From an uncultured Micrococcales bacterium (GTDB taxonomy: Bacteria > Actinomycetota > Actinomycetes > Actinomycetales > Microbacteriaceae), in assembly GCA_903929105.1 (NCBI GenBank), contig CAIYTL010000147.1, positions 1 through 6,476 on the forward strand: DNA of 6,476 bases, written 5' to 3'. How positions within the stretch are numbered: the stretch's first letter is position 1; every line of letters begins with the position of its first letter. Shown here in pieces: positions 1-5,993 of this stretch. Made by a program: the position numbers and the translations under genes. The notes below the pieces were generated by a model. The model was not told the DNA's origin. It saw only the letters and a program-made list of their open reading frames with translations, and searched no databases.

Positions 1-422
1 CGATCAATCGCCTCAAAACCCAAGCTCTCATAAAGCCCCTGAGCCACCGGGTTATCGGCCCGCACCTCAAGAAACATTTCAGAGGCCCCCAAGCGGCGAG
101 CCTCAGCAATCAAACGGCTCATGAGCCGACGACCAAGCCCCCGCCCGCGAAACTCGGGCTCGACCGCAATAGTTTGCACGTCAGACTGCTCACTGCCAGC
201 AACCTTGCTCAGCCCAGCATAGGCAACCACGCGCTCTGCGCCGTCATCAACCTGAGCTGCAGCCACCCAGTAATAAGTGTGGTGGGCAACCAGCTCGAGG
301 TGCATGTTTGCTTCGCTCCAAGCATCAGCAGCGAAACACTGGTGCTCAACGGCCATAATCGCGGCGAGGTCAGCCTCGGTTGCCGGCCTCAGGCCGATTT
401 CGCCAACATAAACACTGTTCAT
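1..422 (-). CDS. rimI: RimI-type ribosomal protein alanine N-acetyltransferase, 3' end cut by window edge
   Basis: GNAT-family acetyltransferase that, in the RimI family, transfers an acetyl group from acetyl-CoA to the N-terminal alanine of ribosomal protein S18 in the cytoplasm. Translating the minus strand from ATG at 422 gives 140 residues without a stop before the window edge; RimI proteins are usually about 150 residues, so only a few are missing. The acetyl-CoA pyrophosphate-binding loop RGRGLG is at residues 92-97, preceded by the strand TIAVEP (84-89). The C-terminal GNAT signature follows: FLEVRADN (117-124) and GLYESLGFE (129-137). E119 and Y131 lie where the family's catalytic Glu and Tyr are expected. 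The start overlaps the tsaB stop as ATGA, and a GAGG Shine-Dalgarno lies 7 nt upstream (430-433), which supports this start. The position behind tsaE-tsaB fits the usual tsaE-tsaB-rimI-tsaD cluster. Another GNAT substrate cannot be excluded. Confidence 0.93.
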   Translation of the reverse strand, partial: MNSVYVGEIGLRPATEADLAAIMAVEHQCFAADAWSEANMHLELVAHHTYYWVAAAQVDDGAERVVAYAGLSKVAGSEQSDVQTIAVEPEFRGRGLGRRLMSRLIAEARRLGASEMFLEVRADNPVAQGLYESLGFEAID

Positions 423-1165
423 TTGCCAGCCTCAGGTGCGATAACCGGCTTTGAAAACTCGGCTTTGCCATAACGAGCATGCGGTTTGGGCAACACCGCG
501 TCAGGCGCGCGCAAATAGAGCGGGGTGGTGTCGTGCGACAAAGCATGCTCAGCCAAAAGCCCTTGAGCAACCCGACCCAAGGCAGTGCCAATCGGCACGC
601 CAATAAAGTCGACAGCATCGCCTAACCCGTTTTCAACTGGCAGGGCGACTCGCACCACATCGACATTGCGGTCAACCAAAAGTTCTTCGAGCGCCGCAGG
701 TTTATTCACTGCCGGCAGGTCTGAGCGCAGAGCCACGCCTTGGGCCGAAAGGCCCGTGTAAAGCGCCCAATAAACTTCGCTGCGCCGAGCATCGGCCGTA
801 ATCAACAGAGGTGTGCGAGCTGAAACTTTAGCCGCCAAATCGGGATTCTGCAGCGCCGACCAAGCCAGCGCGTCAAGGCTGACCACGCCGAAAAGTTGGG
901 CGCCAACAGCCTGAGCAAAAACGGTGCCGGCCGCCAAACCAACTCGCAAACCTGTGAACGGCGCCGGGCCACGGCCTACAACAACCGCTTGAACAGCTTT
1001 GCCCGTGATGCCGGCGAGCGTCAGTGCTTTTGCGATTGCGGTGCCGATGCTCTCAACGTGCATCATCGAGCTAACAATGTTGACCTCAGCCAACACAGCG
1101 TCACCGCGCAAAATCGCAACCGAAGTGCCCGCCGAAGTGTCAATCGAAAGCAATGTCAAACTCAA
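419..1165 (-). CDS. tsaB: tRNA t6A37 threonylcarbamoyltransferase complex subunit TsaB
   Basis: TsaB is the inactive-kinase-like partner of TsaD. With TsaE they transfer threonylcarbamoyl from TC-AMP to A37 of ANN-decoding tRNAs. The sequence shows the ASKHA-fold N-terminus LLSIDTSAGTSVAIL (residues 5-19) and the TsaB signature GRGPAPFTGLRVGLAAG (64-80), close to the common GPGxFTGLRxG form. The length is about 248 residues, slightly longer than E. coli TsaB (231). The start is uncertain. I chose TTG at 1165, which overlaps the tsaE stop as TTGA and puts six residues before IDT, as usual for the family. TTG at 1183 would add six residues (MAGCDL) and has a GGTGA nearby; TTG at 1159 or 1153 is also possible. 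No ATG is available near the conserved N-terminus. The 3' end overlaps the rimI start by 4 bp (ATGA), suggesting coupled translation. No broken motif was seen. Confidence 0.93.
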   Translation of the reverse strand: MSLTLLSIDTSAGTSVAILRGDAVLAEVNIVSSMMHVESIGTAIAKALTLAGITGKAVQAVVVGRGPAPFTGLRVGLAAGTVFAQAVGAQLFGVVSLDALAWSALQNPDLAAKVSARTPLLITADARRSEVYWALYTGLSAQGVALRSDLPAVNKPAALEELLVDRNVDVVRVALPVENGLGDAVDFIGVPIGTALGRVAQGLLAEHALSHDTTPLYLRAPDAVLPKPHARYGKAEFSKPVIAPEAGK

Positions 1166-1629
1166 AAGATCACACCCAGCCAACGTTCACCAACGCCAAT
1201 CAAAGACACCTCACGCATGTTTTCGTTAACATTCGACGAACGAGTAATTTCAACGTCAAGATAGCTATCGGTGATGTCTTCGGTAAAACCCCTGCCCCAC
1301 TCCACCAAAGTAATGCTGTTTTCAAAATCAATATCTAAATCATCAAGCTCGGCTGGGCTCTCTAGACGATAAGCGTCGACGTGCACCAGGGGCGCGCCGC
1401 CATCGCGAGTCTTATGAGTTCGGGCAATAACGAACGTCGGGCTCGAAACCGTGCCCAACACTTTTAGACCCTCGCCAATGCCGCGGCTCATAGTAGTTTT
1501 GCCAGCGCCCATTTGCCCACTCAACAAAACCAGGTCGCCTTTTCGCAGCTCTTTAGCGATCATCAAACCCAGACTGTGCATGACCTCAGGCGAATGAACT
1601 TCAAACTTGGCTAAAACAATGCCCGTCAA
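1162..1629 (-). CDS. tsaE: tRNA t6A biosynthesis ATPase TsaE
   Basis: TsaE is the P-loop ATPase that drives turnover of the TsaB-TsaD complex in t6A37 tRNA modification. The 155-residue product matches the family's normal size (about 150). The Walker A motif GQMGAGKTT lies at residues 38-46, with the lysine at 44. The TsaE-specific VSSPTFVIAR is at 61-70, HVDAYRL at 83-89, and the C-terminal signature ITLVEWG at 106-112. All are intact. The start is TTG at 1629, overlapping the alr stop as TTGA; no ATG or GTG exists between it and the conserved core, so a TTG start is close to forced. A G-rich GGGG lies about 7 nt upstream as a weak ribosome site. The gene is sandwiched with 4-bp overlaps between alr and tsaB, so expression probably depends on transcripts from further upstream (acpS/glmS). 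Confidence 0.95.
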   Translation of the reverse strand: MTGIVLAKFEVHSPEVMHSLGLMIAKELRKGDLVLLSGQMGAGKTTMSRGIGEGLKVLGTVSSPTFVIARTHKTRDGGAPLVHVDAYRLESPAELDDLDIDFENSITLVEWGRGFTEDITDSYLDVEITRSSNVNENMREVSLIGVGERWLGVIF

Positions 1630-2792
1630 AACGCAACCCCAGGCCCGGGCAGCTCATGGGCCCCGCCCGGTGTTGCCGAACCGAAAAACTCGCGCACAAA
1701 CCGACCACCCATGCGCGTGACAATTTCGTAGTTGATGGTGTCGGTAGCCTGAGCCAAAGCATCCACCGAAATTTGACCTTTGGATGGATCGCCAAACAGC
1801 ACAACCTCGTCGCCGATCTGAACGTTTTGCTGACCAACGTCAATCACAAACTGGTCCATCGCAATGCGCGACTGAATCGTGTGCGGTTGCCCCGCCACCT
1901 GAACTTGAGCTTTGCCGCTAGCTGAACGCGGCAAACCTTCGGCATAGCCAACCGGCACCAGCGCCAAGTTAGTCGACTCGGCCGTTCGGTGCAAATAGCC
2001 ATAGCTAACGCCCTCGCCGGCTTCTGCGCGCTTAACCTGCACAACAAAACTCTTAGCAGTCATCGCCGGCACCAAACCGTAGTCGCCCGAACTGTGGTCG
2101 GTGAAAGGCGAAAGACCATAGAGCGCGACACCGATTCGAACCATTTCAAAATGCGCCTGTGCATAGTTGAGCGCGCCGTCGCTTGCAACAAGATGGCGCA
2201 TTTCAAAATGCAGGCCGGCAGCTTTTGCGAGTTCAACAGCACCGTTGAACCGTTGAATCTGAGCCAGGTCGTCTTCGGCTGAAGTGCTCGAAAGGTGACT
2301 AAACAGCGCCACAACTTTGATGCGACCAAGCAACGCCAACTCGTGGGCAACGGCAACCAGCTCAGGCCAATCGCGCAAGTGCGCGCCGTTACGACTCAAA
2401 CCAGTGTCTACTTTTAGGTGCACTCGGGCGGTTTTGCCCAACTCGGCAGCCGCCGACGCAATCGACTCAAGCTGTTCGGTGGTTGCCACGCCCAAGTCAA
2501 CATCGGCTTCAATCGCAGTTTCAAAAGTTTCACCCGGCGCATGCAACCAAGCCAAAATTGGTGTGCCAACGCCGGCGGCCCTAAGTGCTAACGCTTCGGC
2601 AATGTCGGCGACCCCCAAAAAGTCAACCGACTCAGCCTCAAGTCGGCGAGCGACCTCGATCATTCCGTGACCATAAGCGTCGGCCTTCACCACACCCATT
2701 ACTTTGGCACCGCTGGTTCGGGCGCGCATGGTTGCAAGGTTTGCCGCCACGGCATCCAAATTAATTTCAAGCACGCGCATCGGTTTATTCAT
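1626..2792 (-). CDS. alr: Alanine racemase (PLP-dependent)
   Basis: Interconverts L- and D-alanine in the cytoplasm, supplying D-Ala for peptidoglycan. The 388-residue product is a fold-type III PLP enzyme. The PLP lysine is K36 in VVKADAYGHG (34-43). The lysine that is carboxylated in characterised homologues is K127 in LKVDTG, followed by R134. SHLSS (165-169) and the phosphate-site region with S204 and R219 follow. The second catalytic base is Y264 in GVSYG (261-265), then GYAEGLPR (282-289) and the substrate-entry residues AMDQF (311-315). NYEIVTRMG (354-362) is near the end. After REFF (367-370) an 18-residue Gly/Pro-rich tail follows that I do not recognise. The start at 2792 is chosen over the in-frame ATG at 2780 because a GAGG lies 6 nt upstream of it. 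It overlaps the acpS end by 8 bp, and its stop overlaps tsaE as TTGA. Confidence 0.96.
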   Translation of the reverse strand: MNKPMRVLEINLDAVAANLATMRARTSGAKVMGVVKADAYGHGMIEVARRLEAESVDFLGVADIAEALALRAAGVGTPILAWLHAPGETFETAIEADVDLGVATTEQLESIASAAAELGKTARVHLKVDTGLSRNGAHLRDWPELVAVAHELALLGRIKVVALFSHLSSTSAEDDLAQIQRFNGAVELAKAAGLHFEMRHLVASDGALNYAQAHFEMVRIGVALYGLSPFTDHSSGDYGLVPAMTAKSFVVQVKRAEAGEGVSYGYLHRTAESTNLALVPVGYAEGLPRSASGKAQVQVAGQPHTIQSRIAMDQFVIDVGQQNVQIGDEVVLFGDPSKGQISVDALAQATDTINYEIVTRMGGRFVREFFGSATPGGAHELPGPGVAF

Positions 2793-3153
2793 CGCGCGCC
2801 TCGGCCACCACAAAAGCACAAGCCATTCCGCCGTCGTGACTGATTGAAAGCTGCAGACGAACCACACCGGCTCGAGCCAAAGTCACAGCAGACTGGCCGC
2901 TGGCTAAAAACACTGGGCGTCCGTTTTGGTTTTTTGAAACCTGCAACTCGCTCCAGCGCAAACCCTGCGGGCTGCCAAGAGCTTTCACTAAAGCTTCTTT
3001 GGCGGCAAAGCGCCCTGCCAAAGTGCGAGTTGAAGCCTGAGCTTCGTTCTCGGTGAAAAGACGCTCGGCCAAACGGGGTGCACGCTGCAAGGCGCGTTCG
3101 AACCGACTGATATCAACCAGGTCAACGCCGACGCCAAGAATGCGAGTTGTCAT
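2785..3153 (-). CDS. acpS: Holo-[acyl-carrier-protein] synthase
   Basis: AcpS transfers the 4'-phosphopantetheine arm of CoA to a serine of acyl carrier protein, activating it for fatty acid synthesis. The 122-residue length is typical of the AcpS-type trimeric phosphopantetheinyl transferases. The N-terminal GVGVDLVDISRFE (residues 7-19) carries the Mg-binding D11. RFAAKEALVKALG (48-60) carries the second metal ligand E53 and the KEA(L/F)xKALG signature, and LSISHDG (102-108) is the conserved C-terminal strand. All key residues are present. The ATG at 3153 overlaps the glmS stop as TAATG, and no strong Shine-Dalgarno precedes it, so translation is probably by re-initiation after glmS. The 3' end overlaps alr by 8 bp. 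Its substrate CoA comes from the pathway started by CoaA, encoded nearby. In many actinobacteria nnrE follows acpS; here alr follows directly. Confidence 0.96.
   Translation of the reverse strand: MTTRILGVGVDLVDISRFERALQRAPRLAERLFTENEAQASTRTLAGRFAAKEALVKALGSPQGLRWSELQVSKNQNGRPVFLASGQSAVTLARAGVVRLQLSISHDGGMACAFVVAEARDE
2799..2802 (-). promoter_or_regulatory. Shine-Dalgarno site for alr inside acpS
   Basis: Reading the minus strand, GAGG ends 6 nt before the ATG at 2792, inside the acpS coding sequence. The alternative in-frame ATG at 2780 has no purine-rich site at that spacing. This decides the alr start and fits the 8-bp overlap with acpS. It is a short motif, so chance occurrence is possible. 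Confidence 0.5.
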
Positions 3154-5009
3154 TATTCGACCGTAACCGACTTTGCCAAGTTTCGTGGCTGGTCGACATC
3201 GAGACCCTTCGCTGTTGAAAGCTCTAGAGCAAAACGCTGCAACGGAATCACAGTTAGAAGCGGGGCAAACATTGGCTCAGCCTGCGGAACAAAAATAACG
3301 TGCTCAGCAAAATCACCAACCAGTTGATCACCGTCTTCGGCAATGGCAATCACAATGGCGCCACGGGCGCGAATCTCTTGAATATTCGAAATCACTTTAG
3401 GGTGAAGGGTTTCGCTATCGCGTGGGCTAGGCACAATCACGATCACCGGTTGACCTGTTTCGATCAACGCAATCGGGCCATGCTTCAGCTCGCCAGCAGC
3501 AAAACCCTCAGCGTGAATGTAGGCGAGCTCTTTGAGCTTGAGAGCGCCCTCCATTGCTACCGGAAACCCCACGTTGCGGCCCAAGAAAAGCACCGACTTG
3601 GCATCAGCCATGTCACGGCCAAGCGTGGCCACCGCCTCAAGGCGCTCTAGCACAGTGCTGACTTTGGCAGGCATAGTCAGCAACTCACGACCGAGCTCAC
3701 CAGCCGCAGCACTCGAAAGCGTGTCGCGCTGCTGAGCCATAAACAATGCCAACAGGTAACCCGCAGTAATCTGCGCAACCAACGCCTTGGTTGAAGCTAC
3801 AGCGACCTCAGGGCCGGCGTGGGTGTAAATCACGGCGTCGCTTTCGCGAGCCAAGGTTGCGCCCTGCGTGTTGCAAATCGCCAAAACTTTAGCGCCCCGC
3901 TCGGCGGCATAACGGGTAGCCATCAGGGTATCCATGGTTTCACCCGACTGGCTGATAGCTACCACCAAAGTGTTGGGCGTGATGATTGGGTCACGATATC
4001 TAAACTCGTGCGAAAGCTCAACCTGCACCGGCACTCGAGCCCATTTTTCGATCGCATACTTGGCGATGTCGCCGGCATAGCTGGCAGTGCCGCAGGCCAC
4101 AATCATGATGCGGTCGAGGCTCGCAATGTCAGCTTTGCTTAGCCCATCAATTTCGGTCAGAGTGACGGTGCCCGAGCTCGAAAGTCTGCCCATCAAAGTG
4201 TCGGCAACTGCTTGTGGCTGGTCAGCGATTTCTTTAGCCATAAAACTCGACCAGCCGCCTTTGCTGGCAGCAGAGGCATCCCAGTCGACAACAAATTCTT
4301 CAGGCGTAACTTTATCGCCGGCAAAAGTGTGAATCTCGACTGAATCGCGGCGCAACGTGACGATCTGGTCTTGGCCAACGCTGATGGCGCGCTTAGTGTG
4401 CTCAACAAACGCGGCAACGTCACTGCCCAAAAAGTTTTCGCCATCGCCGAGGCCAACCACCAACGGTGCGTTGCGGCGAGCGGCGAGCACAACATCGGGG
4501 GCATCTTCGTGAATCACCAAAATGGTGAACGCGCCGTGCAAGCGATTAACCACACTGGCAAAGGCAGTGGGCAGGTCACCGGTGTTTTCAAACTCTCGGG
4601 CAATCAGGTGCGCAGCAACTTCGGTGTCGGTTTCGCTCGAAAAGCGAGTGCCCGCAGCGGTTAGCTCAGCTTTGAGTTCAGCAAAGTTTTCGATAATGCC
4701 ATTGTGAATCAGCGCAAGCTTTTGGTGCGGGCCACCAAGGTGCGGGTGGGCGTTGCCATCAGTCGGCGCGCCGTGGGTTGCCCAACGGGTGTGGCCAATG
4801 CCAATGTGAGAAATTGGCAACGGATGCTCAGTAACCTCAGAAATCAGGGCATCGAGCTTGCCAGCCTTTTTGCGGGTCAAAAGCCCTTCGACCGGGTCGA
4901 TAACGCTGACGCCAGCGCTGTCATAGCCGCGATATTCGAGTCGACGCAAACCGCCAAGCAACACGTCGAGAGTTGACTTTGGGCCCACATAGCCGACGAT
5001 TCCGCACAT
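3153..5009 (-). CDS. glmS: Glutamine--fructose-6-phosphate aminotransferase (isomerizing)
   Basis: Makes glucosamine-6-phosphate from fructose-6-phosphate and glutamine, the committed step to UDP-GlcNAc and the cell wall. The product is 618 residues (E. coli 609). The start at 5009 is fixed by MCGIVGYVG, because C2 becomes the N-terminal nucleophile after Met removal. The glutaminase domain (to about 240) has RRLEYRGYDSAG (22-33), TRWATHG (74-80), HNGIIEN (102-108) and the glutamine-binding D128 in SETDTE. The isomerase part has two SIS domains: ACGTAS (305-310), SQSGET (353-358) and ASTKA (405-409) in the first; GRN (477-479), EGALKLKE (487-494) and ELKHGP (507-512) in the second. The C-terminal DQPRNLAKSVTVE carries the catalytic lysine K613. 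Longer upstream reading to 5126 would run antisense into coaA and is rejected. No Shine-Dalgarno is visible; translation may be leaderless. It heads the overlapping operon running left to rimI. Confidence 0.97.
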   Translation of the reverse strand: MCGIVGYVGPKSTLDVLLGGLRRLEYRGYDSAGVSVIDPVEGLLTRKKAGKLDALISEVTEHPLPISHIGIGHTRWATHGAPTDGNAHPHLGGPHQKLALIHNGIIENFAELKAELTAAGTRFSSETDTEVAAHLIAREFENTGDLPTAFASVVNRLHGAFTILVIHEDAPDVVLAARRNAPLVVGLGDGENFLGSDVAAFVEHTKRAISVGQDQIVTLRRDSVEIHTFAGDKVTPEEFVVDWDASAASKGGWSSFMAKEIADQPQAVADTLMGRLSSSGTVTLTEIDGLSKADIASLDRIMIVACGTASYAGDIAKYAIEKWARVPVQVELSHEFRYRDPIITPNTLVVAISQSGETMDTLMATRYAAERGAKVLAICNTQGATLARESDAVIYTHAGPEVAVASTKALVAQITAGYLLALFMAQQRDTLSSAAAGELGRELLTMPAKVSTVLERLEAVATLGRDMADAKSVLFLGRNVGFPVAMEGALKLKELAYIHAEGFAAGELKHGPIALIETGQPVIVIVPSPRDSETLHPKVISNIQEIRARGAIVIAIAEDGDQLVGDFAEHVIFVPQAEPMFAPLLTVIPLQRFALELSTAKGLDVDQPRNLAKSVTVE

Positions 5010-5039
5010 AAGTAATAATTTACGGCAGAATTGGGCTTT
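5010..5039. promoter_or_regulatory. Divergent glmS/coaA promoter gap, probably leaderless
   Basis: Only 30 bp separate the two divergent start codons, so the core promoters of both genes must lie here and extend into the opposite coding regions. The gap is AT-rich against its surroundings. On the minus strand TAAATT (5022-5017) resembles a -10 box and ends exactly 7 nt before the glmS ATG, the spacing expected if transcription starts at the A of ATG. On the plus strand, weaker candidates for coaA are TAATAA/TAATTT (5013-5021) and CAGAAT (5026-5031). No convincing -35 box was found on either side, and neither gene has a Shine-Dalgarno. A small dyad GTAA-TAAT-TTAC occupies 5012-5023. A promoter here is inferred from the gene layout; the exact boxes are tentative. 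Confidence 0.45.
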
Positions 5040-5970
5040 ATGAGCGCCGACCTGAGTCCCTTTGTCGAAATCAAACGTGCCGACTGGGCTGAACTTGGTC
5101 GAAGCACCGACTTGCCGTTGACTCAAAATGAGATTGACCAGATTCGAGGCTTAGGCGATCGCACCGATATTGCCGAAGTGGCCGAGGTTTATTTGCCGCT
5201 TAGTCGCCTGCTAAATCTTTATGCTGCCGAGGCTGGCTCACTGCACCGCGCGACTTCGGGCTTTCTTGGTGAACGCGCCAGCCAAACCCCGTTCATCATT
5301 GGTGTTGCCGGTTCGGTTGCTGTCGGCAAGTCGACGGTGGCACGTTTGCTGCGCGAACTGCTAACCCGCTGGCCGGGGCACCCCAAAAGTTGAGCTGATT
5401 ACCACCGACGGGTTTTTGCACCCCAACGCCGAACTTGAGCGTCGCGGCTTGATGGCTCGAAAGGGGTTTCCTGAAAGCTACGACAGGTTGGCTTTGCTGA
5501 AGTTTGTGGCAGACATCAAAAGCGGCGTTGACGTGGTTTCGGCCCCGGTCTATTCACACTTGCTTTATGACATCGTGCCCGGTGCCACCGTTGAGGTTCA
5601 CCGCCCCGATGTTCTGATTGTCGAGGGTTTGAACGTTTTGCAACCTGCCGGCGCCGGCCAGGCTGTGGCATTGAGCGACTATTTTGATTTCAAAATTTAT
5701 GTGGATGCTGACACACCTAACATCACCGAGTGGTTTTTAAACCGTTTTTATAAATTGCGCGAATCAGCTTTCACCAACCCAGATTCTTATTTTCACCGCT
5801 ATTCAGAAATGCCGGTTGAAAAGGCTTTGGAACGGGCCAGAGAGATTTGGCAAACCATTAACTTGCCCAACCTGACTGAGAACATTTTGCCAACGAGGGC
5901 TCGAGCAACTTTGGTTTTGCAAAAAGGCACGAATCACGCAGTTGAGAGCGTTTTGCTGCGCAAGGTTTAA
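5040..5970 (+). pseudogene. coaA: Type I pantothenate kinase CoaA, interrupted by a single-base frameshift
   Basis: CoaA phosphorylates pantothenate with ATP, the first and feedback-regulated step of CoA synthesis. Read as written, ATG at 5040 gives 117 residues ending at TGA 5391-5393. The remaining protein continues in the +1 frame from GTT at 5389 to the stop at 5968-5970. Skipping one base near 5388 yields an unbroken 309-residue protein, the normal family length (E. coli 316). Motifs, numbered in the repaired protein: Walker A GSVAVGKST (91-99, K97); ELITTDGFLHPN (118-129) with the catalytic Asp D123 just after the break; KGFPESYD (141-148); APVYSHLLYDIVP (168-180); DVLIVEGLNVLQ (190-201); NRFYKLRE (234-241); DPDSYFH-like PDSYFH (247-252); NILPTRARA (281-289). 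Both halves are otherwise well conserved, so the lesion is recent, artefactual or recoded. Neither half alone contains both the P-loop and the catalytic Asp. ATG at 5040 is preferred over TTG at 5031. No Shine-Dalgarno is seen. Confidence 0.85.
5375..5388 (+). other. Frameshift site in coaA (GGGG-CA-CCCC-AAAA)
   Basis: Three four-base homopolymers stand almost side by side: GGGG 5375-5378, CCCC 5381-5384 and AAAA 5385-5388. The family sequence here is W-P-x-H-x-x-V-E-L, which needs 15 bases between the TGG and GTT codons; the window has 16. Removing one A or one C gives Pro-Gly-His-Pro-Lys then Val-Glu-Leu; removing one G gives Pro-Gly-Thr-Pro-Lys. Which run holds the extra base cannot be decided from the sequence. 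Lysyl-tRNA could in principle slip from AAA to AAA by +1 before the early TGA, but no additional stimulator is evident. Confidence 0.85.
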
Positions 5971-5993
5971 CCCTTGCTTTTTGAGACCAGTGT

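Noticed and set aside
896..1264. Long open frames on the strand opposite tsaB/tsaE and elsewhere opposite glmS and alr
   Set aside because: They are antisense shadows of well-conserved genes, with low-complexity composition, no recognisable domains and no ribosome site.
2142..2211. A 13-bp direct repeat (CATTTCAAAATGC) occurring twice, each copy also a near-palindrome
   Set aside because: Both copies are inside alr, in the same frame, and encode His-Phe-Glu-Met in two conserved Alr regions 19 codons apart. Coding constraint plus chance explains it.
5010..5039. A glmS ribozyme or other riboswitch upstream of glmS
   Set aside because: Only 30 bp lie between the glmS and coaA start codons, far too short for the ribozyme. 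That element is typical of Firmicutes-type glmS leaders, and no such structure is visible.
5010..5126. A longer GlmS starting upstream of 5009
   Set aside because: The enzyme needs Cys directly after the initiator Met (MCGIVGYVG), so the start is 5009. The extra 39 residues would be antisense to coaA and match nothing.
5416..5970. The downstream half of coaA as an independent gene starting at an internal ATG or other codon
   Set aside because: Its first residues continue the CoaA alignment directly from the upstream half, it lacks the Walker A motif, and conserved sequence (VELITTDGFL) lies before any usable start.
5971..5993. A bidirectional terminator between coaA and glmM
   Set aside because: The 23 bp contain a short T-run (TTTTT) but no GC-rich stem. 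The GGTT-T-AACC dyad at the coaA end is too small to call a terminator.
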